Shown piece after piece: positions 45,450 through 60,400 of a stretch of 64,000 bases of DNA. Numbering within the stretch: the first letter of the stretch is position 1; every line of letters begins with the position of its first letter. This stretch comes from Aquila chrysaetos chrysaetos (lineage: Eukaryota; Chordata; Aves; Accipitriformes; Accipitridae): positions 29,368,363 through 29,432,362 of the forward strand of contig NC_044005.1 of NCBI RefSeq assembly GCF_900496995.4. The letters run 5' to 3'. The notes beneath the pieces were generated by a model. The model did not search any database. It saw only the letters and a list, made by a program, of their open reading frames with translations, and was not told the origin of the DNA. A program made the position numbers and the translations under genes.

Positions 45450-48400
45450 TCTCCTTGTCCAATTCACAGCGGTGGAGGATGTGGCTTTAACCTGCTCCAG
45501 TTATTCCTGTGTGTTTCTCTCCAGCATTCAGACAGACAGAATCACTTTGCTCAAATCCTCACCTGCACCTGATTATCTGTTGGCAGCCTGCTGCAGTGCG
45601 GGACTAATTTTAGCCACAGATTTTAGCCCGGCGTGTGACCACATAAAGGATGGGTTGCGTGAAGGGTGGCCGTGCCTCATTCCTTCTGTGCCATAACCCC
45701 CTGGACAGGGATGGGGTGCAGCAGAGCTGCTGAAGCAGGACTGAGCTCTGCCAAGAGTGTTGGCCAGGGGACTTCTGTGCTGCTGGCACCTGGCCCAGCT
45801 CAGGCCACTGGAGAAGGCCATGGCTCCCTGTTGTACAGGAACACCCATTCCCTTTTCTGCCCTGCTCTTCCTGAGGGGTTCCTGACACATGACCTGCTCT
45901 AAGGAGGGCTCTCCGGTATGAGGAAGAGTACCACAGCTGGCTGGATACTTCCTAATTTGCATGGGAGCCAAAGGCCATTGTGGAAAGGATTATATGAATT
46001 TGTCATCCTGAGTCATTTTTATTTCCCTTCCACTCTCATTGCATGAGCATAGCCCAGGTGTATGCACTGAAACTTCCTTCTGGCAGACAGGGCCATGCCT
46101 GCATTGCAAACCTGCAAAGTTTTCCAGGTGTGGGGCTGGGTGAGAATCTGCTAAACCCTTCTTCTTCTTGGGCACTCACCCTGCACTCCAAAGGACCACT
46201 AAGTCTGAGCTGGGGATGGGGACTGGGCAGTTTATCCACCTGCTGCTACAGGGTTTTTGCCAGCAAAGAATCCTGAGTGACTTTCAGCCTTGCTTGACTA
46301 AACACGATGTCGCCAGGGCTGGGAGTGGAAAAGGCAATGTTCCTCTCATTGGCTACACTTCAGTTTCCCCCCCCTGCAAAAAACAGGAGCTGGAAATGCT
46401 GTCAAGGTCCTGCAGAGGCATGCACCAGCTATAGGTATCAGTGTTCTGGAAGTGCTTGGGTACACGGCTGGACCTGGTATGCAAATATTTAAATAGATAA
46501 CATCTGAATGCAAATACTTCTTATTCGAAGGCCAGAGGGAGGGAGGAAAGTGCACTTATCAGCAGTACCAGGGTGGTCGAGTAGTTTTGGAGGCAGCAGT
46601 TACGTTTTCTGCTGCCCATTGCAACATTTAGACAAACAGTATCTTGGGAAGGTGCTGCTACAATCTTGCAAGAATTCTATAATGACTTAATAAATGAAGC
46701 AAATGCTTTACTTTACAAGGAAGTTTTGCAGTTAAACAAATCATTGCCCAGGTACCGCATGCTGGTTTTGCTACTGTTTGCCTCTACCAGTCATGCAAAA
46801 GTAACCAAGTATTGTGTGCAGAGCAACCACAGGTAAAGCAGGTAGGATGGAGATTAATGCGAGAATATGTGTTTGTTAGCAAAATAGGTTGGGGCATGTT
46901 GTGTATTTTTGCATTGCTAATGTGGGGCTATTCAGTGCAGAGCTTTGCCTGTTCACTCGATGATACAAGAAGATTGTCCGCTGCAGGTCACACCCCACAC
47001 CCCCAGTTTCAAACACCCTTAACTGCTGTGTGTCCACCCTGTCTCTGGCTTTTCCACACCTATGTCTTTAGAAAGACCTTCTGAGAGTGGTTTTGGTGAT
47101 AACCTGCCTTCATGCTACCTTCTTGGCACTCTGGCAGATATGTTGCATGGTCCCATTTGTAGGACTCGGAGCAAGAACTCCTTATGCATTTATTCTGCCA
47201 GCATCACTTTTTCCTTATTCAGCCACCACAGCTGCTATTAGCAGAGTGCACTAGCGTGCTCTTGCTTGTCCTCCTGCCGGTGCTTCCCTGCACTGGGCCA
47301 GGGTTCAAAATTCTCTCTCAGCACCTTTGCCACCTGCCCTGGGTGGCTCAGCAAGCTTCAAGAGCAGCCACGCTGCTGCAGATCAAGGTTCTGTGAAGTT
47401 CTAATTTCCTCTCTCCATTAGCCTCCTTCCTTTCCTCAGCTCGTACCATGCCTATGTCCTCCACTCTTACTGCCCTCAGCACCCATATCCACCTCTGCCT
47501 GCTTTTTTCTCCCTCCCAGGGTGAGCACCTTTCTGCAGGTCCCCCGTCCCTCTTTTCCTGCAACACCAGCTCACCATGAACTCATTCACCCATCATGACA
47601 TTGCACAGCATGAGGCTGCATTTTTGTTTCTAGCCTTTCCCCACTGCCCGTGCTTGTAAATTTCTTTGATAATCCCACAGGGATATTCCCGTATTTCCTT
47701 ATATTGCTCACAAAGAGCTGAACTCCCCATTTCCTCCCACACCCTCCTCTTCCTCCTTGCTCTCCAGCTCCCTGCAGGCCTCCCTCACCCCACCACAACC
47801 CAGGGGCCACCTTCAGTCCCTGCTCTCCTGCCTTTCAGCTCACTCAGCATCAGCCCTGGACTTCTTAAGACCCTTATGGTGGTGACAGATAAAATGCAGG
47901 CTGCCAGGGTGGCAATGGTGGGGAGCAGAGCCCAGGGCCTTGATTTTCCCCCAGTAAAGTGGGAACCTTTTTCTTCCATTCACTGCAGCTTTGGAAACTG
48001 TTAAAAGCAAGGTCCAAAGGCAGCCCTGCACCTAGGGACATGCGCGAGGAGGGTCCATCCTCCCACTCACTCCAGCGCCAGCCTGACCTTTGCAGTCGTG
48101 AGCAAAAACCTTTCACCGCCCTCCTCGCCTGCTTGCTCTGCCGCTCTCGGGTTATGGTGCAGCGTGCTCCTCTCACGCAGCTTGGGCTGTGTGGGCTGTT
48201 TGACACACAGCTGTGGGTCTCTCAGCTCCCTCAGCAGAGAGAGGTGGGACGGGCAGTGCCAGGAGCTGCCTGCCCGCCTGCCCGCTGATGGGCTTTGAGA
48301 TCACGAGGGGCCACAGTCCTAATGTGGAGGCCTTAACTCTCGCTGTCCTCCTCCTCGTCCTTCAGCCTTTTGACCTTAGGAAGGGGCTCCCTATTGACTC

Positions 48401-51400
48401 CTCAGCATTTTACACAACAAGATGAACAACAGGGGCCAACGGACAGTGTTTACCAACTGTGCGCCCTGCATCCAGCTGGTGGGCACATCTACCTGCCTGC
48501 CCCAGCAGGACTCGATGCACCAGAAGGCAGTGAGGCCACCAGGACCCTTAATCCATCCCCAAAAGTGGCAGCCTCACTGCTGCTGGCTTTGCCCCACAGC
48601 TTCAGTTCAGGTCTGGATGAGCAAGATGGTTGAGTGAGGAAAGGAAAATGTGGAACCAGCAACAAAACCTGAGGAAAGATACTGTGATATCCGAGGAGGA
48701 GGACAAGCATCATTTGTGACCGGTTTTAATGGAAAATCTTTGATGATGGTGGACTCTGGTCTGGGCAGGGGCCCAGCACAGATCATTTTCCTGCAGAAGC
48801 TGAGCTGTGGAAATAATTAAGCATCCAGTTGTTCCTAGAAGAAAGAATTGCAGAACGGAGTGCAGGGATGGCAGGGAGGACTCTCTCCCTGGCTGAAAGC
48901 CTGCCCTCACTTAAGGGGGGTGGAGGATGGGCTTTTCCAGCGTCTCTGTGCTCCCAGCACTGTGCTTTGCTGGAGAACGAGAGCTGCGTGGGATCCCGAG
49001 GGAGCAGGAAAGTCCTGTCCCCTCACACCAGCCAGGACAGCACATGGTCCCAGGACGGCTGCTGCACAGCCTCTCCCTGTCTCCAGCAAGCGCCTGTCAC
49101 AGCTCTGGCACCTCTCACCTCCGCGTCCCTTCAGACAGCTCTCTCAAGCACTAACATCAGGGCCAAAAGGCTCCCTTTAAATGCTGACAGATTCGTCAGG
49201 CCATAATGTAAGAAGCCGCCAGAGGGGTTGAAACAGACACTCCCCCCAACACCCTGGAGGTTTGGCTGCCCTCCCTCCCCTTGCTCCAGCACTCAGATTT
49301 TCCCAGGACCGTCTCCTTGTCCAATTTTCCAAACAGGACTTTCCAGCCGCTGTCAGAAGAGAGCTGGGGTTTTCCCCACTCAATCCCTTCTGCACTTTTA
49401 CCCCTTTACAGCAGCCATGAGCCATGGCACTTGGGTCCATCGCCTCTCCAGCAGCGGGAGTGCAGCCTCCTGCCTGCCCATCGCCAGCCCCAGGGGCTTC
49501 CCTGCTCCAAAGAAACAGGCCTGCACCCCTTTAATTTAAATCCTTTTCCCATTCCCAGTTTTAGCTAATTTAGATTCATTTTCCTGCACATCTTTCAAGG
49601 GAAGCTCTTCATCCCTCCAGCTGAAAGTAAAATACAAGCAAATGTGTGCAAAGTCCTGCAAGAAAGAGCCTTAAAATGCAACTATTTTTAACATGCACGC
49701 ACCCCATGAAGGGCACATGGCTATAGTTACAGTGCAACACTTAACTCAGTTAATTATTACCCCTGAATTTCAGTAGCTTGAAGGAGGGAGTTTCCCAAGG
49801 CCCTATGGAAGATCTCTGTGAGCGCTGCCGCTCCACTTCAGTAATGCTCCTTGTTTGCACCAGGGAGTGGCCAGGGGTCGAGCGAGACACAGCCCCCGCG
49901 GAGGAGCACTGACCGGTGTTAAAGGAGAGCCCGTAGTGTTCGCTCCTGTGGCATGGGAGGACCCGTGTGGTGTTTTTCCTCTCTGTGTGGAAAAAGGACA
50001 TGCCACGTCTCAGTCAAAGTTCTGCGTGTGTGCTGAGCTGAGAAGGACTGAGAGTCGGTAAGGATGGCTGCCCAGCCTGCGCGGCACGCAGAACGAAATG
50101 ACTCTCTTCTTTCAGTTTTTTCTAAGTGGACGGGTTTCCATTCTGGCGTGCGTCAAGGCTGATGTTTCTGGATTTCATCTAAAACCTTAGATCTGACTCC
50201 TGGCAGCAGCTTCTCCGAGATGTTTTGTCCCAGCAAACAAACAAACAAACAAGCCCTCACCCAAGCTGCATGGAAGCTCCTTACCCGGGCCTGTGCCAAG
50301 CATGGCTTGCGGAAAACCCTCCTGAGGAGGGGGATTCACACCACCCACTCGCCCCCGAGCACACTTGATCTTCAGCTCCTCTCAAACAGCCTACTACAGC
50401 TAGTAAAACATTCAACATTGTCTGTTCATCCACCCCAGACCTCTCCGTGTTCCCATCCTTGCAGCCCTGACCCCCAGCAGCAGTAGCAGGCTGAAATGCG
50501 TGGTGCCGAGCTGTTGGACCACCCCACCACGGCGAGGGAAAGCTCACAAACTGCCATGTCTCCTGCCTTGACAATCACCCTCGTGGGACAGAGCTCAAAC
50601 ATGTGGAAACTGAAATAATTAGGTGGAAAAGGGGTTAGCCAGCAGCAGTGTGGCAGGCTGGCAGGCTTTGCTCGCGGTCGGCCAGGTTTAAACAGGTGAT
50701 CAAACAGCACGAGGGCATGTTCAACAACTGTGAAACGGCAAGAAGGCAGAGGAAAATGGCAGCAGTGCGACCGGGGTGCGAAAGCTAGGTGAGACGCTGC
50801 CGGCAGCAGACACGGGTCCAGCAGGTCCCCCGGGTCAGTGGTGGTCTCATCCCCTTCACAGCCCAGCAGTAGCACTTTTCACACAGAAATGCTTAAGCTT
50901 CCCCCACGGCATCCTCCCCTCTGGCTCTGTCCCAGGGGGAGGGAGGCGAGCAGGTCCAGGAGAGGCTGGGACTTCTGGCCAGGATTGCCTTCTGCCCCTG
51001 CGTGATGGCACGTAAAGCCAGTTTCCTTTCTGCACACAGCTGACTTCCAAGGTCACCCGCTTCCCTCTGTGAGCCGCTCCTGCATCTGAGGGACTTGTGG
51101 AGTAAGGAACCGATAAATCTTCATTTTCTTTTTTAGAGAAGTCCGGGCAAAACGGGAAAGGGAAACTGCGCAGGTTACTTGGCAGTTGGCTTCCTTCCAC
51201 GAGCAGTTCCAGGTGCATGGCAGCATGACCAAGCCTTCCTAGGCGTGGTGCTCTGGGAAGCCTCTTCCTAAAAAGAGCCATGCTGAGGGGCAGAAGACAA
51301 GAGGACCAAGCTGCACCCATGCATTGCACAAAATTAGAGAAGAGCATCTCAGTAGAGCACATGACAGCTCTGTGCCACAAGCAGGACCACAGACATTTCT

Positions 51401-54400
51401 CACAAAGACTGGTGAGTGCCAATATCTCCAAATTTTCTGCTTCAAATTGAAGAACAAGTGGAATAACTCAAAATAGCCATTTTTTTCCATTTTGCAAAGG
51501 AAATGTTTTGCTCTGCTTTGTTTGTTAGAAACAATGCATTGTTTAAAAAAATTGTATGATTAAAAGAATATTGAGAACTTCCCAACTGAAACAGATTACT
51601 TTTGTAGACTCAGAAAACAAGAATGTATTTCATTTTTTCTTACTCATTGGAAACTTCAGGTGTTTGTTTTCTCACTCACCTGAAAAATTTTTTCTCCTAA
51701 GCTTTTGTGGTTGCAACATAACAGAATTTCCTCTCCCACTCTTCTCCTGAGTCATGTGAACTGGGCATACCTCCGATCTGGGGCTTGCCATGTCGTCTCT
51801 GAAAAGCCAGCCCCCAAATTTGCATCCATCTGCCATCTATAGCGTATCTATTAAACTCCTCATGCTTGCATAGGAGCAAGTCTTCAATTAGCCTTACAGC
51901 TAGCAGCCTTCCATCAGGTCTGCTTGGCTGCCTCTCGCCGTCACAGCATCCACCCCCCTCACAGATGTACATCCTATTGCTTCTACCCATTGACTCCATC
52001 TTTTGGCTGCTCTAAATATACCAAGAAGAAAACTCAGCTCACGGGAGGTGGAATTTTCAAAATTGATCCTGAGAGCACTCTCGTGCTCTAAGTTTTGGGG
52101 CTGCAAATCAGTCCGTGGCAAGTGTATGACTTAGCCCATGTCTCAAGACTGATTCAACCCAAGGCGTGAAGCCAATGCACATGACCCAGGGAGTGTTAGG
52201 TATTTCCCACGCAGATGCTTTCATTCAGCAATAAAGCAAATGCAGCTCGGTGTGTCCTCTTCCTGGAGGCAAGTCCCTTGTGTTGTAAGCACGTTCGTCA
52301 TGAAATGCCACTGCACATGGCTTCTCAACATCACCATAAGAAAAATGTTATCTTTGCAGCTGTTCTGCTTCACTGAGTTTACAGCTGGGCCCTTGAATGC
52401 TGTCAATAGAAATTGCACGTTCCTTGTAAGCACAGGATAAAGACAGCTCCATGGAGCCTTATTAATCATTTTGCTTAATGGCACATGAAATATCATCTTC
52501 AGCTCCAGTCTCCAGAGCATCTGAATCCTGTCTCTGAGAAGAGCAAAGAAATAATTTGGAAGTAGCCTCCCTTTAGGCATCCCACCCGAGCTGGGGTGCA
52601 CAGGCGAATGCTGTGTTGGTGAAGATGCTGCTGCTGTGCAGAGTGCTGGCACGGCACAAGTGATCCTGTGTGCCTTCCCCTGCGTCTGCCCGCTGGCACT
52701 GCAGGGAGACTGAGAGCTTTTGGCCCAGGCTGGATATGACCCTGGCCCAGAGCAGAGGTGAAGAAGGATGCAGCACTGCTGGGCCCCATTGCAAGGGGCC
52801 TTTTTAAGGGTGAACTAAAAGGCAGGTGTGCCCTAATGATAGGGCAGACTTTTTAATCACTTTTTATCACCACTTAGCCCAAAGAGCAGCGCTGTGACAC
52901 ATGCAAAGCGGTTGCTGTTTGCTCCTGGTGGCAGCTCGGTCCCCGTCTGGGGCTGGCCATCGAGCACAAGTGCTCCCGACATCAGAGGTCGTGGCCGGAG
53001 CAGGAGATGTCCCTGTCCCTGCAGCACTTCAGTGCCTGGCACCCCAAGCCCTATCCTGTTAGCTGTCGGGGACCTGCTTCAGCAAACCACAGGAGGAAGT
53101 CAAAGACAAGATGTGTGAGATCATTGAAGCATGCAGAGCACGGTCCCGCTTAACCTCATCCATCTGCCACTGGCCGCTGGAAATCCAGAGTTCAGGACAT
53201 AACTCACCAATAGTGGATGTAAACAGTCATGACAATCAGAACAAAGCACTCTCCAAAATGAGAGCAAGCACTGCAAATGTCACCCTTTAGAGAGTCAAAG
53301 CAGAGAGGCATCATGTGCTTTCAACCTCCACTGAATGGAGCAGGACCTCACCACCTCTGAACTGAGCTTCCAGGAGCTCTTCAGAAAGGAAAGTGCAAGC
53401 TGGCGCAGAGTGACTGAGCTGCTTTGCATGGGATTTCATTTTACCTTTTTTTGTGAAGCAGTGGTGAGAAAAAGAGGCAGTGATGGTAAATGCAAATATC
53501 TGCAAGACATCAAGGCCTCAGCAGGGAACCTGCTCAGCTCTGTGGTCCCTGAGCACAGGGATAAGGGAGCTGCATGGGTTTGACTTATGATTGACAGGGA
53601 TCTTGCTGCAATGACTGACTGCTCTCGTGGCTGGGAAGTAAGTCCCTTTATCCCATCAACAAGAGTTGGGGGTTTTTTTGGCTCCTACTCAGACATGATC
53701 GAAATACATACTGAAGATCTGCTCTTAAAAGTGAGAGCTCGACACGCACGGCTGCCTTTGGCATTACAAGAAATGCAGAGGAAAGAGGAAATTATTTGAA
53801 CTGTGTGCATGCGGCATGAGTTGCATCAAGCTGCAGATAGGATGATTCTTCTCAGTTGCAGTGCAGCAGCTACATCAGTGTCTTACTGCTTTTACTGCTG
53901 ACAGCTAAATTATTTCTTGCACAGCTGTAATCACACAGCTGTATTCACACACCTAATGAACTTGCTTCTGCATAAATCCAGAGCATCTCCTTTTTGCTGT
54001 CAACCTGTTGGGCCCTCTGTCCCTGCACAGCACCTCACAGATCTCATGTGCAGTGTCAGATATGCTGCTGGCATGGTTTTAAGAGACCCCAGGAGGGGCC
54101 TCCGCAAGAGCTGTGTGCTTCCAGCATGTGCCAACTGGGCCTGCAGATGTCCCGGGAGAAAACCTCCCAGCCAGAAGCCAGGACAGCACTGGCTGATCAA
54201 TACCAAAGGAATGAGGGAGAGGGAAGGAAATGTTTTTGCTAGCAAACAGCCAGCAATTTAAATTAGAAATTGCAATAACAGCAGTGAGCCTGACTGAATG
54301 TGGTATTAGCCTCTCAAAATACTTGTAGTACGAATGCTGTAAGTCCCTAGTGGGGAAAACTGAGGTACAGATAGTGGTTTATGCTGCAGCATAGGAGGGC

Positions 54401-57400
54401 TCAGCCTGCTCCGTAACAGCACCGAGGATAATGAGAAAGTAAAACGTCACCTCTCCTTAAAAGCACCTTCTGGTAACAACAGTGGTACGGGCTGGCAAAG
54501 GCTGGGGCTGGCTCCATCTCTGCTGCTCACCGTGTGTGTGACTGGGGCAAAGCCACTGCCGCCCCATGCAGCTCGGCTGCTCCTCGCCCGGGCAGGCTAC
54601 ACGTGCACCTTAGGGCACCGCAAACCAGCAGAGGCAAAATGCTGCCGTAGGACATGGAGTCAGCCCGCGCTGGGCTTGTGGCCCGCAGCATCTCTGCCCC
54701 AGCTTTGAGCTCTAAGCTCCCCAGGGCAGGGACTGCTGTTAAATAGGTGTTTGCGGAGCTGCCTTGAGAGTATGTGCTACCAGTCCCCTCCTCCGTGGAG
54801 CTGCAAGGAATATGAACTGGTAAAACCAGCACCTATGATGTTAAAGCAGTTGGTGCTTCCAGCTGCAAATGTACCCGCTTTGATGTCTGCTGGGACAGCC
54901 AAGATTTGGACTGTCCCCTGTGCACCGGGCCTCCCTTGGCTTAGGCTCTACTAAATTAGCAGACTTCTGTCAGCAATGTGCAATAAGGTAAGGTAAAAGG
55001 CTGTGGACTCCAGTAACCAGAGCTACGTGGAAATTCAGGAGGATTTCTTGCTGGGCAGGGGCCCTGCCATGCCAGCGGGTTTCACCTTTGCTCAGCCCTG
55101 CTGGCAGGCACTCTATGCAAATGCCCTTCTCTAAGCTTTCACACACGGGACTTTCAAAAGGTTTGCGCTCTTCAGAAAAGAATTTATAGGATCAGATTTT
55201 CCTATTGCCCCTCAAGTCATTTTATTAATCACTGGGACCATTCTCAAACATCTTTCAACATTGAGAAATTCCACTTAATCACAGCCTGCCTTGCTACCAC
55301 CTTCTCAGCATCAGATGGAGAAAGAAATGATGCAGCGAGGACCTTAGTCACACTAACGCTGCTTCAAGGCTGAGCTGGGGAATGGGACGTGAATCATCTT
55401 TGCCTTTTCTTTCTTTTAAGGGAAATAGAGAAGACAACTGCTGCTCTGAGAGTAAAATGCATAGAGCAGTGACAGGTCTTCCTGTTTCCTTCCCATCTCA
55501 GGTCCCTGCTGCGTGCTTCTTCCCTGCACTTAGCTGCATCTGCTAAAAAGGCCCGCTTCTCTTTCAAGCTACTCCTTGGAGATTTGTTTACCACATCCCA
55601 GCAAGCGCAGAGCCATGCAGAGCTGTTTTCCAGGACCGGCTGACAGAGAGAATTGCAGGATATTTTCCAAACAAGCCAGTTCCTCCTTACAGAGGACTTT
55701 TCTGTGTGTACAGATGCATAAGGGCAGCAGGATGTGGTGCTGGGAGATAAAAGACCGGCTCCTTGGAAAGGCATAAACATGACAATGATAGGCATTATAT
55801 TGCCTCACTTTTACAAGCCTGCCTGCTTGCCGGAGTCCACTGAGCACGTCCAGTGCCCAGGACAGGGAGCAAGGAGCTGCCTACGCAAGCAAAGGGGAAT
55901 GCCAAGGCCAGAGGTGCACCTCCAGCCTCAGGCTGGCCAGTGCGGCACGGCGGGGAGAAGGTGGTGAGTCAGGATCAGAGGTCATGGCGGAGCTGTGCTG
56001 TGAAGTGCTCTCCGTGGCCTCACCTTTTTTCCCCCCTGATCTGAGGCACGCAGAAAGGAGCACAGCCCAGGATAGCACAGGGCTCTGCAGACTGTCCCTT
56101 TCCTGTAGCCAGATAACTGAGCGAGGCTTGCTCCGAGGCACTGTTATACTGGGTAGCAGAAACCCCCTCTGCATAGAAGGAGAAAGGGCAGGGGAAAACA
56201 GCTGGAGTATTTTGCCCCCTCTCTCTTCTACTGGAAAATGCATAACAACAACTCCCATGGGTGCAGCCCCTCAGGAGAGGAATAGATCTCTTGCTAGAAG
56301 AATCCAGCATTTTTTATCTGGACATGCTTTGAGCAAGGACTAGGTAATACTCAGCTAAAGAGCCTGGAGCTGAACTCCACGCTAACACTCCCTCCACTGC
56401 TTCAGCCTGCTCCTGCCCAACTAAATGCTAAGATCTTCCGGGGCAGGCAGCCCAGCGCGTCAGCCGTGGCTCCCTGCCAAAGCAACCGGGAGCTGCAGCC
56501 CTTGCCTCTGCAGCCGGGCATGCTGCGGGGCCTGCCTCTGCAAGCTGTCCAAAAGGGCCAGGTCGGAGCAGTAGGCTTGGGCTCTGCGGTGAGGAAAAGC
56601 ATGCAACTCGTTGCAAGCCGGCTGGGTCATGGTTTGCTGCAAAAAACCCCCAGTGCGTTGCTAGGGAGAAATCCCAGCAAGCCGCTTGGGTAGGCAGGGG
56701 TTGCCCTATTTCTGTTTGGGGTTTCCTGGCCTGAAATAAAGGTGCCTGTGCTGAGAGAAGCTGCGTGCGTGCGGTAAGCTCAGCAGGTTGCACGCGTGGG
56801 ATCTCCGGCTCACAAGGGGACGATTGGCGCAGTACAGCCAGCGTACTTCAGCTGCACTTGTGCAATTGAGAGTCCAGGATTTCCAAACACTCAGGTGACT
56901 GGTCACAGCTGTTGTTTTGCTGGGGTTGCTCCATGTCAGCCAGCCAAGGTCCTCAGCTTTGTCACAGACAAAATTTCCAAGGGTGAAATGTGAGCATGTC
57001 CAGGGAGGCTGCGGATATGGGGTGACTGGTCTGTGCTCAGCGATCTCCTCCAGGGAGAAGGTCAGAGGAATCCTCCCCTGCAGATCACTTGCCAAGGATG
57101 GAGCTGTGCACTGCCCTGCTGGCCCCTTCCACGTGCCCATGCACACGTGCCATCAGGCTGTTAGCGTTCCTAGCTGGTCTGAGCCCTGGTTTGGACAGAA
57201 ACTTGCCGCTAATTCAGCAGCCAGGGCTGCGCATGGAGTAGTTTGTCATTAATTTTGGTACAGCTTGCTTTTCTGTTGCCGTGAGTTTGCAGCCATCCAA
57301 ACTCAAGCAACATGTAAAGCTGGGAATCCCCCCGCCCCCAAACCCTTCTATCACCCAAATAAAGTCACCTCCCTAAACCACAGGCCATCAACCTAGTTCC

Positions 57401-60400
57401 AGCTCTTGGCAGGACGCCTGTAGGGACACACTCCAGCCCCATAGTAATGCCAGTGCTGGGAGACAGGCACCCACCCAGGCTGCAGAGCCACCTACAAGGA
57501 GACAGAGCTTCCAGGGTTTGCTTTTGCTGTTTTGATCTCAGTGCTCTCTCTCTTTCTCCCAGCCCCCTACCACCCTGGAGCTGCCAGCTGTGGCCACTCC
57601 TGGCTTCTGACAGCCAGCACTCGGGTCACACAAGCTACTGTGCAAAGTAGGTTTCTCAACTCACTCAACTCTTCTGTTTTGTTTGGTTGGATTTAGCAGC
57701 TTGAAGGCGATAAACAAGTCTGTTCCTAGAAGCTTTGCTGCAGGAGCTGGCAACCTCTATTGGCCACCAGAGACAACTCTGCAGGAAGGTGGTGCCAGAA
57801 GTTACACGAGCAGGGAAGCCCCCGGCAGGCGATTTTGCAACAACATCCTCGGCATCCAGGATGTCGTGACAGCTTCCAAGGTTGCTTTTCTCCGTCAGCC
57901 CCAGCATGTCTCTCTGGCAGGCGCTGCAGTAGCTGCACATGCTTGCTGAGCACTTGCACAACATGAGTATCAAAGCTGTGCTTAGGGCAATCTGAGCTCA
58001 TGCTTTCTTATACTGCAAAACAGAGGCCTCATCCTCGGAGTTGAGCAAACCCATAATTTATGCTGGGGATGATCAGCCCTGGGCGCACGCGGAGCCTCTG
58101 AGGGAGCTGCTCACGTTGCGCCGCACTGCAATTTATTTGCTAGCCAGGCTATTTCAAGCTGTGTCAGGGGCACTGGGTTACATGAAGAAAACAGCTCGTT
58201 GAGCAACAGGCTGTGTTTGACACTTCATAAGGCCACCACAGTCACCAACCCAGAGGTCTTTCCAGTCTGGTGTGTTGTCTTCAGCCATGATCAGTGCTGG
58301 AAACACTGGGGTATAACCTTGCCATCACTTGAGCTCCTTGGCAACTGGCAGTGCACAACTGTGCAGGGAGATGCTTCTGCCTGTGTTGGTGACTATCTTA
58401 ACTACCCAGCAGCAGGAGAATTAAAAGCAGTATAATCCAATCCCAGCTGGAGCTGAGGCTGCAGGGCCTACAGAAGTGTAATCTGAAGCGCCACAGAAAT
58501 ACAGCAGCTATTACATCCCAGCTTCAGGAAAAACTACTTGTTCTCCAGTAGCCTAGTGGAAATCAGCACTTGGGCACAGATCCCAGAAGAGATTTAAGAC
58601 CCTAAATCAGGGTGCTGGTAGGCTGTGAAAGCCTGTATACAAACCCGCCATCTGGAAAGCCTGTGTTCAGCAGCTCCTTACCTCCTGCAGTATGTACAAC
58701 TCACGAGTGGCTTCTCACTGCTTGGCTTGGAAGTCCCTGAGCAGCCGGGGTCTGTGTGGGTGGATGCCTCACCCGAGGACCCTTCGATGGACATAGCATG
58801 CACCCTCCTGGGAGGAAGGACTGCTAGATCTTCCCTCCCTCCCGGCCGAGCAACCTAATCCCACACTCTTGCACTGACTCTATGCCACTGCCCTGAATCC
58901 CTGGCATTAGGGAAGGAATGGAGACAGCGTGTCCCCTCTTCTCGCTCGTTCTCCTGCCAGGGGGCTGGGCTTATCTTCCGTGGAGATGTGCCCGGTTGCC
59001 CTTGGGCTGAGAAGCAAAAAACCCATTTCTCGGCTGGGTGCCCTAGCTGGAAGTTTATTATGTTCACCTGAGAGACTGTTGCCTTCCACATATTGCAGGA
59101 GGGTAAGAGAAAGGCTGTGAAAGGGTGGTGGTGCTCACACCAGACCCTAGGAAACAGCCAGCCCCAGCTGAGTCAAGAGTCTGGGTGTTAAGAGAAGCAG
59201 ATCTTCAGGCAGAACCTGTACCCAGTGTTTCCGGCTGACTAGCGGCTCCATTTAGCACAGGTCTGTTTTGTTGGTTTTGGCCCCTCGGGGAGAAGCTCAG
59301 CACCAGGACAGGGCTTGCTTCAGCCCCAGCTTTGCTGCTGGCAAAGCTGATGACCCTGGTCCGCCTGGCCACTGCAGTACCTGCATTGAGGCTGGCAGAG
59401 AGCACTGCATGAGCTTTCCTCTAGTTCAGTTCAGACAGAACCAGCCAGGGTGGCTTACACGGGTTTAAATTAACCTATATAATTTTGCCCAAAGCAAACA
59501 CAGGAACTGCACTCTAATTACTCCACCAGCCATCTGAGGGGGAGCAACCTCCAGTGGGAGGGGCAGGTGAGAGCAGGGAGACTGAAAACCTCTTCCAGAG
59601 CTGGGTCCGGAGGAAGAAAAGTCCTTGTGGCCCGATGCATGCAGGAAACTCTTCCTAGAAATTCACCAAATTACTAGGGTGGGCAGCAGCAGCCTCCCTT
59701 CCTCGCAGCAGGCAAAGAGGCTTTCGCTGAGCCCAGAGGAACAGAGAGGTGAGGTTTTGCACTTGCTGTATAAAAAGACGGAGAGGCCCCTGAACGCTTA
59801 TCATGGGAATGAGCAGGAGAAGCCAGCAGGACTGCCTGCAAACGCCTGGGAGCACAGAGCAGGTCAGAGGTAGGAGAGGGCCCCCCTCAAGGGAGCTGCC
59901 AAGGCCAGGAGGACACCGGGGAAATGGGCATTGGACATGCTGGGAGGTGGGGCTGCCATGAGAAACTGCCAGGGAAAATGGCAACTTGCACAACCAAGTG
60001 TCTGCCCTGTTGAAATGGAGAAAACAGAGAAAATTAGAAGAGTCTGCTGGCTCTCAGTGCTTGACTGTGGCAACTTGCAGCATCAATCTCCAGCCCCTGC
60101 AGCCCCCAGGGCCACCATGCGTCAGGGAGGAGAGGAGACGAGTGGCATGGCTGTCCCGGTACGCAGTTGTTGCCTCTGCTCACATACAAGGGCTCACCTT
60201 GAAAACGGGCCACCAGGTAGATGGGCGCTAAGCTCCAGGGCTGGCCGTCAGCCAGAGGAGCTGGAGCCCTTCTCAGCCCGCAGGGAGGCTGAGGTGGGGC
60301 GCTGGAAAGGATGCCAGCTGCTCGATGGAAACGCAATCAGTTAAACCCGCTGCTCTCACCTTGGGAAATTCCAGGTTCCTTCCACAAACGAAATGTTCCT

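Noticed and set aside
54340..54400. AACTGAGGTACAGA resembling the reverse MIR core
   Set aside because: Only about 14 bases match well; flanking blocks of MIR are not in place.
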